Assembly: GCF_017347085.1 (NCBI RefSeq)
Contig: NZ_JADPSA010000014.1
Location: 1 to 49,024, forward strand
Length of the DNA stretch: 49,024 bases
Reading direction: 5' to 3'
From: Nesterenkonia sp. E16_10
GTDB taxonomy: Bacteria > Actinomycetota > Actinomycetes > Actinomycetales > Micrococcaceae
The position numbers were made by a program, and so were the translations under genes. Positions 8,767-17,201 of the stretch are shown piece after piece; position 1 is the first letter of the stretch; each line of letters opens with the position of its first letter. The notes below the pieces were generated by a model that worked only from the letters and a program-made list of their open reading frames with translations, made no database searches and was not told the DNA's origin.

Positions 8767-9085
8767 CTTACACATACCTGAGCCTGGCGGCGCAGTAGGC
8801 CCCTGGCACCACCCACGACAGAGTTCGGCGGCCGCAGACCGGAGGAGACTATCGCCTCAGTGGTGACGAGCCAGCGGAAGACGCACCACGGGTTGATGCG
8901 GCCTGCAGCGGATCAGCGACATCGACGGAGAGATCTCGTGCACGTGCGCGAACTCCAGGTCGGCCTTGTTCCATGCCACCCACGGGGGCACGAGTCCTTG
9001 ACCGGAGCATTTCGATTGGCTCGCTGGTCGGTGAGGTGATGGCCTCGTGCCGTGCTCGACTCAGCTGGACCACCCAACCTCCCTG
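8767..9085. other. Intergenic region, nothing recognised
   Basis: About 320 bases between convergent genes (oxidoreductase to the left, response regulator to the right). The short frames on both strands lack starts, SD sites and recognisable motifs. Confidence 0.35.
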
Positions 9086-9688
9086 TCACAACCACTCCCT
9101 AGCGCGTGCGTAGCGCGCAGCCTCGCGCCGGTTGTTGGTCTGCGTCTTCTGCATGGCGTTGGAGAGGTAGTTGCGCACCGTTCCCTCCACGAGGTGGAGA
9201 CGAGCAGCGATCTCGCTCACCGAAAGGCCTTCCAAGGTCTCACGCAGCACATCGAGCTCTCGATCCGTGAGCGGCGAGTCATCCACTACCGCCAACGCGG
9301 AGATGTCTGGATCAATCCAGCGTTTGCCAGCGTGCAGGGCCTCGATCACCTCGGCAATCAGCGTCGGATGAGCTGATTTGCTCACGAACCCCCGCACCCC
9401 GAGCTTCAACGCTCTGCGGAGCACCCCAGGGCGTGCGTGTCGAGTCAACATGAGAATCACCTGCTCAGGTCTGCTCCGGCGGATGATCTCCACGGCGGAG
9501 AGGCCGTCGACACCCGGCATCTCAAGATCGATGACCAGGACATCCGGCGTGTACTTCATGACGACGTCGACGGCAGCGGCCCCATCGGCTGCTTCTGCCA
9601 CCACGACAATGTCGGCCTTCAGCGGCAGCAGTGAAGCCAGCGCGGAGCGGAGAAGTGCTTCGTCGTCGGCAAGCACAACGCTGATCAC
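9086..9688 (-). CDS. LuxR-family response regulator (DesR/LiaR-like)
   Basis: A 200-residue NarL/LuxR-type response regulator. The receiver domain has acidic D8-D9, phospho-acceptor D54 (VIDLEMPG), a Thr near residue 82 and K104 (VSKSA). The C-terminal helix-turn-helix starts at about residue 137 (TDRELDVL ... GTVRNYLS). The start is the GTG at 9688. The sensor kinase gene runs 167 bases into this gene in another frame. The cognate target is probably the divergent ABC exporter at 10963. Confidence 0.93.
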   Translation of the reverse strand: MISVVLADDEALLRSALASLLPLKADIVVVAEAADGAAAVDVVMKYTPDVLVIDLEMPGVDGLSAVEIIRRSRPEQVILMLTRHARPGVLRRALKLGVRGFVSKSAHPTLIAEVIEALHAGKRWIDPDISALAVVDDSPLTDRELDVLRETLEGLSVSEIAARLHLVEGTVRNYLSNAMQKTQTNNRREAARYARAREWL

Positions 9689-10814
9689 AGGGTTTCAGCT
9701 CTATCGTCTCGGCTGGCATCTCAGCAGAGAAGCGGGCCTCGGTCTGGAATTCTCCGCTCGACTGTTCCACAGCGAGAGAGCCACCTTCGTTCGCTACCCG
9801 TTCGCGCAGCGTCGCCAGCCCGCGCAGAGAGGGGAACGGGCCGCTGGCCGCGCCGTCGTTGATGATCAACATTTCTGTCTCAGAGATGCGGATCTTCACC
9901 TCCGTGGCCTGCGCGTGTCGAAGAATATTTGTGGTGGTCTCTCGCAGCACCTGTCCCATGAGCTCGTTGAGTTCGGGCTGGATCTGGCCATGCCGGCTGA
10001 TCCGCACATGGACCCCCGCAGCTTCCAGGAGGTTCTTCGCATTCTCCAGCTCGGCGCTGAGGTTGAGTTTCCGCTGCGCATAGGCCAGGTTCCTCGTTTC
10101 CCGGATGGTCTCCTCCACGTGAGCGTAGACCTCGCGCAGTTCGACACGGGCCTTTCCAGGATCGGCTGCGAGAAGCTCTTCGGCCAATGCGACCTTGAGG
10201 TTGACCACATGGAGGGTGTGGCCCTGGATGTCGTGGAGATCGCTGGCGAAACGCATCCGTTCTCGCATGATGCCCAACTCAGCCTCTGTCTCCTGGGCGA
10301 CCTCGAGATCCTCCAAGATCCGCCAGTATCCCCGCATCATCAAGATCACCGCCGCCACGAACACGCTCAGCCCGCCCGGCACCAGCACGTAGCGCACCAC
10401 ATTGACCCAGGTCACGGGTTCGCTCACGAAGTAGAGGCAGCCGATCGCGGCGATCAGCACACCCAGGCCGACGATCCAGACCAGGTGTCGACGGCGCAGC
10501 CGGGGGATCAGCACGCCGCTGAGCATCGCGGCACCGAAGAACGCCACTGGGTTCAACGCCAGCACGGCGCAGACAACCCAGACCACGAAAGAAGAGACAA
10601 GGGCCAGGCCGGTGGAGACAGGGTGGCGCTTCGGGTCCCATTCCAGCAGCACCAGGAAGGTGCCCAAGATTCCGAGACTGAAGCTGAACCCCTCCCGCCA
10701 GGTCTCTGAGGTCATCGCGACGATCGCCAGCGCCACCGGGGCGATGGCCACCACCGTGGTGAGCACCGTGGCTCGATGCATCCGTCGCTGCGCCGCCACC
10801 GAGGTCGAGGACAT
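9522..10814 (-). CDS. DesK-type sensor histidine kinase
   Basis: A membrane histidine kinase of the HPK7/DesK family. It has about five N-terminal transmembrane helices (residues 15-160), then a dimerisation/phosphoacceptor helix with H194 (DLHDIQGH), an N-box (RETTTNILRHA) and a G-box segment (NDG ... LRGLATLRERV). The conserved catalytic domain ends near residue 375; the last 55 residues are Arg-rich and are simply the out-of-frame reading of the response regulator gene. This suggests a recent frameshift or sequence error just before the normal GTGA junction. The signal is unknown; envelope-active compounds are typical for such systems next to ABC exporters. Confidence 0.9.
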   Translation of the reverse strand: MSSTSVAAQRRMHRATVLTTVVAIAPVALAIVAMTSETWREGFSFSLGILGTFLVLLEWDPKRHPVSTGLALVSSFVVWVVCAVLALNPVAFFGAAMLSGVLIPRLRRRHLVWIVGLGVLIAAIGCLYFVSEPVTWVNVVRYVLVPGGLSVFVAAVILMMRGYWRILEDLEVAQETEAELGIMRERMRFASDLHDIQGHTLHVVNLKVALAEELLAADPGKARVELREVYAHVEETIRETRNLAYAQRKLNLSAELENAKNLLEAAGVHVRISRHGQIQPELNELMGQVLRETTTNILRHAQATEVKIRISETEMLIINDGAASGPFPSLRGLATLRERVANEGGSLAVEQSSGEFQTEARFSAEMPAETIELKPCDQRCACRRRSTSPLRAGFTAAAEGRHCRGGRSSRWGRCRRRRHEVHAGCPGHRS

Positions 10815-10890
10815 CAGCTCTTGCCGCCTCGGAGGGTCTCACGTGTTTTCATGTCCCTCCATCCTCCCGGATTCGACTGCCGGTTGTAAG

Positions 10891-10903
10891 TGACAAAATG
10901 TCA
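10891..10903. promoter_or_regulatory. Candidate response-regulator operator
   Basis: A perfect TGACA-AAA-TGTCA inverted repeat lies in the divergent region between the sensor kinase and the ABC exporter. Position and symmetry fit a binding site for the LuxR-type regulator at 9086, though this is inference. Confidence 0.4.
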
Positions 10904-10962
10904 TGCCCGCTGCTGACAATCTATGACTGCCGCGCAAGCCCGCATAGGCGTGGAATAGAGGC

Positions 10963-11847
10963 ATGAACACAGAAACCGTGATCGATGTCGAACGCCTCAA
11001 TGTCAGCTACGACGACTTCCACGCAGTCAAAGATCTCAGCTTCACCGTCCGGCGAGGAGAGCTCTACGCACTGCTCGGCACCAACGGTGCCGGCAAGACC
11101 TCCACCCTGGAGGTCATCGAAGGCCACCGGGCCTCCTCCTCCGGGAAGGTCACGATCCTCGGCGAGGATCCGCGCAATCGCAAGGCCGTGCGTCCACGCA
11201 TGGGCATCATGCTCCAGGACAGCGGATTCGCCGCCGATCTGAGCGCGATGGAGACCCTGACTCTCATCGGGGGGCTGACCGGAAGGCAGGATCACCCCGA
11301 CCGGGTGCTCGACGTCGTAGGGCTCACGACCAAGGCTGACACCCGGGTCTCGGCGCTCTCCGGAGGCGAGAAGCGCCGACTCGACTTCGCGACCGCCATC
11401 TACGGGTCACCGGAGCTGATCTTCCTCGATGAGCCCACCACGGGACTCGACGTGGCCTCTCGCGATGACCTCTGGGACGCGGTGGACCGGCTCCGGGAAG
11501 ACGGAGCCACCATCGTGCTGACCACGCATTACTTGGAAGAGGCCCAGCAGCGCGCTGACCGGATCGGACTCATGCACGAAGGGACCTTCCGGATGCAGGG
11601 CACGGTCTCTGAGCTGACTCAGACCCTGCCCGGCACGATCACCTTCCACCTTCCCGAGAACGCCCCGCAGCTCCCGCTGGAGAGCTCGCTCGCCGGCAAC
11701 GGCAGCCTGCTCATCGAGACCCACGGCCTGCAGCAGGACCTGCACACCCTGTTGTCCTGGGCCCAGGAGACCGGCACCGAGCTGCGCGACCTCGACGCAG
11801 GGCCCACACGGCTCGATGACGTCTTCCGCTCGATCGCCCGCCACTGA
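10963..11847 (+). CDS. ABC exporter ATP-binding protein
   Basis: A 294-residue ATPase of the drug/lipopeptide exporter type. Walker A GTNGAGKTS is near residue 39, the signature LSGGEKRRL near 130, Walker B LIFLDEP near 150 and the switch histidine follows in LTTHYLEEA. It lies directly upstream of an ABC-2 permease and is divergent from a DesK/DesR pair. This is the same arrangement as the Bacillus lnrJK-LMN resistance system for linear polyenes, so a role in removing membrane-active compounds is likely (inference). Confidence 0.92.
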   Translation: MNTETVIDVERLNVSYDDFHAVKDLSFTVRRGELYALLGTNGAGKTSTLEVIEGHRASSSGKVTILGEDPRNRKAVRPRMGIMLQDSGFAADLSAMETLTLIGGLTGRQDHPDRVLDVVGLTTKADTRVSALSGGEKRRLDFATAIYGSPELIFLDEPTTGLDVASRDDLWDAVDRLREDGATIVLTTHYLEEAQQRADRIGLMHEGTFRMQGTVSELTQTLPGTITFHLPENAPQLPLESSLAGNGSLLIETHGLQQDLHTLLSWAQETGTELRDLDAGPTRLDDVFRSIARH

Positions 11848-11880
11848 CCATTCCTCCCACATTCTTTCAAGGACACTCAC

Positions 11881-12603
11881 ATGCTCACCATTGCTCGCAG
11901 CGAACTGCGGCAGATCCTTCGCAACCGGATGGTCTTCTTCAGCGCCACCGTCATTCCAGTGGGCCTGAGCCTGCTCTTCATCGCCCAGCGTGACGCCTTC
12001 AGTCAGGTTCCCACCGGCATGGGATTCCTCGCCGGGGCGTTCATGATGATCCTGATCAGCATGGGTCTGTACTCCACGGCGGTGACCACCTTGGCTGCCC
12101 GCCGGCAGACGCTGTTCCTCAAGCGGCTGCGCTCCACCGCGGTCAGCGACCCGGTCGCCCTCGCCGGGATCCTCGGGCCTCCGGCGCTGATTGGGATCAT
12201 CCAGGTCACCGCGGTGCTCAGCGTGCTTGCGGCGCTCACCGAGGCCCCCGCGGAGATCCCGCTGCTGATCGTCTCTGGGCTCTCTCTGGTGCTGATGATG
12301 CTCGGCCTGGCGCTGGCCACCGCTGGGGTCACCACCTCGCCGGAGCACGCGCAGGTCACAACGCTGCCAGTCACCATGGGCACCTCAGCGGTGGCGTTCT
12401 GGATCGGGTTCACCGGGACCGAAGAGCTGGGCATGCTCAAGCGAGCACTGCCCGGGGGTGCCGCGACCGAGCTGACCATCAACGCCTGGAACGGCGGCAC
12501 CGATCTGGTGGACAACCTGCTGCTGTTGCCCCCGACCCTGGGCTGGGTCGTCATCGGAGTGCTGTTGGCCAAGCGGTTCTTCCGCTGGGAACCACGGCAC
12601 TAG
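11881..12603 (+). CDS. ABC-2 type exporter permease
   Basis: A 240-residue permease with six predicted transmembrane helices and the ABC-2 pattern (MLTIARSELRQILRNRMVFF at the N-terminus, then hydrophobic segments). It begins 33 bases after the ATPase gene, preceded by an AAGGA SD. It forms an exporter with the ATPase encoded upstream; no second permease gene is next to it, so it probably works as a homodimer. Confidence 0.9.
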   Translation: MLTIARSELRQILRNRMVFFSATVIPVGLSLLFIAQRDAFSQVPTGMGFLAGAFMMILISMGLYSTAVTTLAARRQTLFLKRLRSTAVSDPVALAGILGPPALIGIIQVTAVLSVLAALTEAPAEIPLLIVSGLSLVLMMLGLALATAGVTTSPEHAQVTTLPVTMGTSAVAFWIGFTGTEELGMLKRALPGGAATELTINAWNGGTDLVDNLLLLPPTLGWVVIGVLLAKRFFRWEPRH

Positions 12604-12714
12604 GACTCGCTCCGACCCGCGGGCTAGCAAGTCGCAGAGGCGCTCTCCGCCCCCGCTTTCTCAAGCTCCATCACCGCAGAGCCCTTCGAAGGACAACGAC
12701 CACACAGGAGCACC

Positions 12715-12882
12715 ATGAGCGAGTTTGCCAACGGAGCCGCGGTCAGCGTGATCCAGGGACCGATGAAAGGACTCTACGGAACTGTCGTCTTTCACGATGA
12801 AACAGAGCACAAGTACCTCGTGCGGTTCACCGGTTCGCAGCAGATGTTCTATGACCCGGACCAGATCGTGCTGTGGCGATAG
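12715..12882 (+). CDS. Small KOW/SH3-like protein (55 aa)
   Basis: A 55-residue protein with a good start: AGGAG five bases before ATG 12715. The sequence VSVIQGPMKGLYGTVVFHDE followed by a strand ending YLVRFTGSQQ reads like one KOW-type or SH3-like barrel (V-x-V-I-x-G-P-x-x-G-x-x-G-x-V). Such small barrels bind nucleic acid or proteins. It sits between two ABC exporter operons. Function unknown; the coding call rests on the SD, the motif and codon use. Confidence 0.65.
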   Translation: MSEFANGAAVSVIQGPMKGLYGTVVFHDETEHKYLVRFTGSQQMFYDPDQIVLWR

Positions 12883-12930
12883 ACGTGATCGAAGACAGGT
12901 GAAGAACGCCCCCCAAACCAATCCAAGACT

Positions 12931-12943
12931 GTTGATCGTCAAC
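12931..12943. promoter_or_regulatory. Inverted repeat upstream of the second ABC operon
   Basis: GTTGA-TCG-TCAAC is a perfect dyad that ends 13 bases before the start codon of the ATPase gene and abuts its AAGGAAA SD. It could be an operator or an mRNA element that covers the ribosome site. Confidence 0.3.
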
Positions 12944-12956
12944 GAAGGAAAATACC

Positions 12957-13904
12957 ATGATTGAAGTTCAATCACTCTCCAAAAAGTACGGCACCAAGAC
13001 GGCGGTAGATGATATTTCGTTCACCGTCCAACCCGGCAAGGTGACAGGTTTCCTCGGCCCCAACGGTGCAGGCAAATCCACGACCATGCGCATGGTGATG
13101 GGCCTGGACAACCCCAGCGCAGGTCACGTGACCGTCAACGGGCGCCATTACACGCAACACCGGGCTCCGCTGCGTGAGGTGGGCGCACTTCTCGACGCAA
13201 AGGCAGTCCACACCAAGCGCTCTGCCTACAACCACCTCAGGGCCATGGCAGCCACACACGGCATCCCGAACCGCCGTGTGGAGGAAGTCATCGAACTCAC
13301 AGGCCTCGGACCAGTGGCTAAGAAGCGCGTCGGCGGGTTCTCCCTCGGTATGGGCCAGCGTCTCGGTATCGCCGCGGCCCTCCTTGGGAATCCGCACACG
13401 GTGATCCTCGACGAGCCGATCAACGGGCTCGATCCCGAGGGTGTCCAATGGGTGAGGCACCTGGCGAAAGACCTCGCGGCGCAGGGTCGCACGGTGTTCC
13501 TGTCTTCCCACCTCATGTCAGAGATGGCACTGACCGCCGATCACCTCATCGTGATCGGGCGCGGCCGCATCATCGCTGATGCTCCCATCCAGACGATCCT
13601 TGATGCTCAGAGCACATCACGTGTCCGCGTCCGGGCCGATCGACTGCACGACCTCCTCAATGGCCTCGCCGCCGAAGGAGTTACCTCACAGCTCTTCGAG
13701 CCGGAGCTTGTGGAGATCACCGGTGTCGAGCCACGTCGCATCGCCGAAGTGGCCCGCCGCGAAGACGTGCTCATCTACGAACTGTTTCCTCTGCAGGTCT
13801 CCCTCGAGGACGCGTACATGCAACTCACCCAGGACGAGGTCGAGTATCAGTCCCAGAACATGTCGGACATGAATTCGATCTCAGCTTCATCGGAAGGACG
13901 ATGA
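12957..13904 (+). CDS. ABC exporter ATP-binding protein (bacitracin/lantibiotic type)
   Basis: A 315-residue ATPase resembling BcrA-like exporters: Walker A GPNGAGKST near residue 37, signature FSLGMGQRL (a variant of LSGGQ typical of this branch) near 126, Walker B VILDEPINGLDPEG near 147, then FLSSHLMSEM with the switch histidine. ATG 12957 has an AAGGAAA SD. It overlaps the permease gene that follows. It probably removes or detoxifies peptide or lipid compounds; the substrate is not determined. Confidence 0.92.
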   Translation: MIEVQSLSKKYGTKTAVDDISFTVQPGKVTGFLGPNGAGKSTTMRMVMGLDNPSAGHVTVNGRHYTQHRAPLREVGALLDAKAVHTKRSAYNHLRAMAATHGIPNRRVEEVIELTGLGPVAKKRVGGFSLGMGQRLGIAAALLGNPHTVILDEPINGLDPEGVQWVRHLAKDLAAQGRTVFLSSHLMSEMALTADHLIVIGRGRIIADAPIQTILDAQSTSRVRVRADRLHDLLNGLAAEGVTSQLFEPELVEITGVEPRRIAEVARREDVLIYELFPLQVSLEDAYMQLTQDEVEYQSQNMSDMNSISASSEGR

Positions 13905-13906
13905 TC

Positions 13907-14788
13907 ATGAGCACCCAGACAATCACCCCACCCACACAGACCCCGCAGACGGCAGGGCACCAGAACGGCTCAGGAATCACCTTCGCTCGAGCGTTGAGAT
14001 CGGAGTGGATCAAGTTCACCACGGTCCCCTCGAGTGTCATCCTGATAGCGACCACGGTCGTCGTGATGGTCGGACTCGCGGCTCTGTCTGCGTGGTCCTT
14101 CACTGTCCTGGCCCAGTCTGATGCGCAGCTGCCCCCAGATGTGCAGGTGCCGTTGGAAGGACCAGGAAGTGCGGCTGCCATGGCACTGACCGTCTCTTCC
14201 TCCGGCTTGGTCTTCGGCCAGCTGCTCATCGCCTCACTCGCAGTCGTGTTGATCGCGTCCGAGTGGGCGACGGGCATGATCCGATCCACGCTGGTCGCGG
14301 TTCCCCGGCGCAGCACGGCCCTCCTGGCGAAGGCCCTCGTCGTGTCGGTCGTTGCCTTCCTCGTCGGCTTCGTCAGCGCCTTGCTGTCCTACCTTGTCTC
14401 CCAGCCGATTCTGGGCATGGAGAACATGAGCTTCTCACTCACCGAAGACGGGGTACTCCGGAGCATCGTCAACAGCGGCACGTATCTCGCGCTCATCGCG
14501 TTGATCTCTGTGGCCATCGGCATCCTGCTGCGCAACACGGCCGGCGGCATAGTCACCGCAGTCGGCGTCTTCTTCGTCCTGCCTCTCGTCTTCGAGCTCA
14601 TCTCCGGACTGGCGGATTGGGTCACCGAAGCCGCTCGTTACCTGCCAGGGCAGGCCGGCATGGAGATGGTGGCCATCACCACCAGCGACGGCGCACTGAC
14701 CCCGCTCGAGGGCGGCCTGACAATGACCGCCTGGGCGCTGGTTCTGCTGATCGGAGCCCTGGTCGTCACCAAGAAGCGCGACGTCTAG
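13907..14788 (+). CDS. ABC exporter permease
   Basis: A 293-residue permease with about six transmembrane helices and the large extracytoplasmic segment after helix 1 typical of ABC-2 subfamily partners of BcrA-like ATPases (residues about 55-95). Of two starts, ATG 13907 is better placed than ATG 13901 relative to the GGAAGGA SD. It overlaps or abuts the ATPase gene, so the products form one transporter. Confidence 0.9.
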   Translation: MSTQTITPPTQTPQTAGHQNGSGITFARALRSEWIKFTTVPSSVILIATTVVVMVGLAALSAWSFTVLAQSDAQLPPDVQVPLEGPGSAAAMALTVSSSGLVFGQLLIASLAVVLIASEWATGMIRSTLVAVPRRSTALLAKALVVSVVAFLVGFVSALLSYLVSQPILGMENMSFSLTEDGVLRSIVNSGTYLALIALISVAIGILLRNTAGGIVTAVGVFFVLPLVFELISGLADWVTEAARYLPGQAGMEMVAITTSDGALTPLEGGLTMTAWALVLLIGALVVTKKRDV

Positions 14789-14860
14789 TCGAGATGCCTC
14801 GAGCTGGAGCAGCAAGACTCGCCTTCTCGTCGACCCGAGAGTCTTCCTTGAGCTTCGCGT

Positions 14861-14882
14861 CATGCACCGTCCAAGGTGCATG
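14861..14882. repeat. Inverted repeat between permease and anchored protein
   Basis: CATGCACC and GGTGCATG form a perfect 8-bp stem around a 6-base loop, about 70 bases after the permease stop. It lacks a T-run; it could be a weak terminator or an operator for the next gene. Confidence 0.45.
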
Positions 14883-14977
14883 GACCACAAGGTCGGGTGG
14901 TGGGTCGACATCGACACGCGAGTCCCCCCAGGAGTAGCTGCCACCCTGCCGATCACCCACGCTCACGAAGGAGAGTC

Positions 14978-15472
14978 ATGACCGCGCCCAACCAAACCGT
15001 GGCTGTCGAGCCCCCCTCACACGCTGCGAGAAGCCGCTCGAGAGTTCCAGCAGTCATCACCATTGCGCTTGTTCTTGTCGGCCTCTTCGCCGTTGTCCTG
15101 TCACCTCTTGGCGAGCCGGTGCGCACGTTGGGAGGCTCCTGGAGCGGATTTTTCGCCGAGCACGAAGAGCGCCTCTACACTGACGTGGCCGACTGGGAGG
15201 CTGAGGAGGACTTCGCTTTCAAGAAGGAGACGGACACCTGGTTGCCCGAGGGCGCTGCCGACATCACTCTGCGGGTGGCTCACGACGCACAGGGGTGGGC
15301 CCTGCGCTTCGCGTCGGATGCTGGGCAACCCTCCGGATGCATCCCGGTAGAGGCAACAACCCCTCCCCGTCTCCATGTGGAATGGTTGCCCGAGGCAGGC
15401 ACATCGGGATGGGAGTGCGACGTGTTGAACGTCCAGGGCACGGCCGATGGCTTCGCAGCGTGGATGCCCTAA
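14978..15472 (+). CDS. Unknown membrane-anchored extracellular protein
   Basis: A 164-residue protein: a Ser/Arg-rich cytoplasmic tail, one transmembrane helix (about residues 24-43) and an extracellular domain with two cysteines (121 and 147) that could form a disulfide. GAAGGAG precedes ATG 14978. It follows the BcrA-like ABC exporter on the same strand and may be an accessory or immunity factor of it, which is inference. I do not recognise the family. Confidence 0.6.
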   Translation: MTAPNQTVAVEPPSHAARSRSRVPAVITIALVLVGLFAVVLSPLGEPVRTLGGSWSGFFAEHEERLYTDVADWEAEEDFAFKKETDTWLPEGAADITLRVAHDAQGWALRFASDAGQPSGCIPVEATTPPRLHVEWLPEAGTSGWECDVLNVQGTADGFAAWMP

Positions 15473-15619
15473 ACCCCGCGGAGGACACTGCGCCCGATCC
15501 GCGACGCTCTCCGGATTCGGTCGGGACAGCTGCTCTCGATCACAGACGCAGAGGAACACTCCCGTAGGCCTCCCCAAGCCCGGAGCGGGACCCAGGGAGG
15601 CGCCTGCTATAGGGGGGGG

Positions 15620-16027
15620 TCAGTCGAGCACGGCTGTCGCTTCCACTTCTACCAGAACGTCTGGTTCGAAGAGGTAGTCCACCCCGATGAGGGACGCAGG
15701 CGGCATCGGCGTGGGCAGCCCAACTTCGGCAGATACGGAATGAACACCAGACATGAACGCCTCAATCTTCTCCGGCGACCACGCCGTGACATAGAAGGTC
15801 AGACGAACCACGTCCTCGAAGCCTGCCCCGACACTCTGCAGCCCCAAGTAGGTATTGCGCAGCGCGTGGACAACCTGTCCTGCGAGGTCCCCTGGGGCCA
15901 TAGGTGCACCGTCAGAGTCTCGCGCGATCTGGCCAGCCACGTGCACGTGCCGCGTTCCGGTAGCTACGGCGACATGCTGATAGGGAGCCGGCATGAGTGA
16001 GTCTGGTGATGAAAGTTGCACGGTCAT
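15620..16027 (-). CDS. Rid family protein (YjgF/YER057c/UK114)
   Basis: A 135-residue single-domain Rid protein, a homotrimer that in RidA hydrolyses reactive enamine/imine intermediates. The fold markers are VHVAGQIA, AGFEDVVRLTFYVT and the C-terminal VEVEATAV. The catalytic arginine of RidA (PAR-x-x-V) is replaced by PPASLIG, so this belongs to a non-RidA subgroup and may lack deaminase activity. It is divergent from an HxlR regulator, which is probably its controller. Confidence 0.88.
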   Translation of the reverse strand: MTVQLSSPDSLMPAPYQHVAVATGTRHVHVAGQIARDSDGAPMAPGDLAGQVVHALRNTYLGLQSVGAGFEDVVRLTFYVTAWSPEKIEAFMSGVHSVSAEVGLPTPMPPASLIGVDYLFEPDVLVEVEATAVLD

Positions 16028-16055
16028 GGTGTTGTTCCTGTTCGTCGAAGTAGCT

Positions 16056-16063
16056 GGTATACC
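16056..16063. promoter_or_regulatory. Candidate HxlR operator
   Basis: GGTATACC is an 8-bp palindrome in the 80-base divergent gap between the Rid and HxlR genes, flanked by AAGTA (16048-16052) and TACTT (16069-16073). This fits the short symmetric sites of HxlR proteins, but the length makes chance possible. Confidence 0.35.
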
Positions 16064-16108
16064 TTTGATACTTGGTCTTCAGAGGTAACTTCAACGAGAC
16101 TTGGTGTC

Positions 16109-16516
16109 ATGGACGATACCGAAACGGACCCTGTTGACCCCTTTGAGATCAGCGCGCCGCATCGGGCACTGCTTGATCAGGTGCTTGATAAGTGGTCCCT
16201 GGAGATCTTGAACGAGCTCTGTGAGCGGCCGGCTCGGTTCAGCCAGCTTCGGCGCGCGATCCCGGCGGTGACGCAGAAGTCACTGACCTCGACGTTGCGT
16301 CGATTGGAGCGAAACGGCATCATCACCAGGGTGATCCTCAGTACTCGTCCAGTCGCGGTGGAATACCGCATCACCCCGCTGGGGAAGACGTTGAGGCCAC
16401 CGGTGGACGTGCTTCTGGAGTGGGCGGCGCGGCACATGCTGGAGATCGAAGAGGCCCGTCGCTGCTTCGATGACGATGACGATGACATGGAATCAGACCT
16501 CTCCCGCGTTCAATAG
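16109..16516 (+). CDS. HxlR-type transcriptional regulator
   Basis: A 135-residue HxlR winged-helix regulator: DKWSLEILNELCERPARFSQLRR at about 32-55 (hallmark W-x-L-x-I-L-x-E-L), QKSLTSTLRRLERNG for helix 3 and the wing YRITPLGKTL. An acidic tail with a run of Asp follows. It lacks the conserved N-terminal cysteine of redox-sensing HxlR members. It is divergent from the Rid gene. The start at ATG 16109 gives family length. Confidence 0.88.
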   Translation: MDDTETDPVDPFEISAPHRALLDQVLDKWSLEILNELCERPARFSQLRRAIPAVTQKSLTSTLRRLERNGIITRVILSTRPVAVEYRITPLGKTLRPPVDVLLEWAARHMLEIEEARRCFDDDDDDMESDLSRVQ

Positions 16517-16620
16517 TCACGCGAGGTCGGGCTCGATGAACGCCAAAGTCATCATCCACTTGGTGGCCAGAGGGTCAAGTCACCCTGCCCGCTAGTCGAT
16601 GCTTTATCTGGCACTTCCGA

Positions 16621-17121
16621 TCAAACTTTGGGCCGCCTCGCGTGCGTCCGCGCCTTCATCCTGTTGCCGCACCTCGCCATCGAACACCACCTCGCAGTGC
16701 CAGGTCGACTGTGGTCGACGAGAAACAGATTGCATTCGCTGTTCGCGCACGCGCGGAGCCGCCCGGGGAACTCTTCCACCACACTCGACCAAGCCAGCAC
16801 GACACCCACCGCGAGGCGGTCGTCATCCGGAGCCTCAAGCTCCCAGACCACGCCATCCCGAGTCACGCGAGGCGTGCGCACAGCGGCCTCGACGATGCCC
16901 GCGAGCTCCTCGATGCCCGATGGCTGATCCCCGCGGATGACGGACTGTAGCGCGTTGCGAGCACTGCGGAGCTGCACCAACTCTTCTCCAGTGCTCGTCC
17001 CGCCCCAGCTCCGCGCGAACTCTCGCCCCGAGGGGCCATCGAGGTGGTCGATCAAGCCGCCGTCGATCACGGGCGCGCTGTTCAATACGGCCAACAGAAT
17101 CTCTTCGTTCCTACCCACCAC
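16621..17121 (-). CDS. CGNR zinc-finger transcriptional regulator
   Basis: A 166-residue protein of the ABATE/CGNR family. The N-terminal domain is helical (VQLRSARNALQSVI); the C-terminal zinc finger has C-A-N-S-E-C, then W-C-S-M-x-x-C-G-N-R, the diagnostic motif. Such proteins are one-component regulators often divergent from the enzyme gene they control, as here with the hydrolase at 17202. Confidence 0.9.
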   Translation of the reverse strand: MVGRNEEILLAVLNSAPVIDGGLIDHLDGPSGREFARSWGGTSTGEELVQLRSARNALQSVIRGDQPSGIEELAGIVEAAVRTPRVTRDGVVWELEAPDDDRLAVGVVLAWSSVVEEFPGRLRACANSECNLFLVDHSRPGTARWCSMARCGNRMKARTHARRPKV

Positions 17122-17169
17122 TGCCCGCCCTCCGCGCCGTCTGGTACTCCGGGTTCATGCTACGGTTCG

Positions 17170-17199
17170 CTAACCAGTAAATCAATTCAAAGGGGTTAG
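17170..17199. promoter_or_regulatory. Candidate CGNR operator
   Basis: CTAACC (17170-17175) and GGTTAG (17194-17199) form an inverted repeat in the divergent gap, and GGTT (17164-17167) makes a second, smaller dyad with the same AACC. The second half overlaps the hydrolase SD, so binding could block its translation or transcription. Confidence 0.3.
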
Positions 17200-17201
17200 T
17201 C

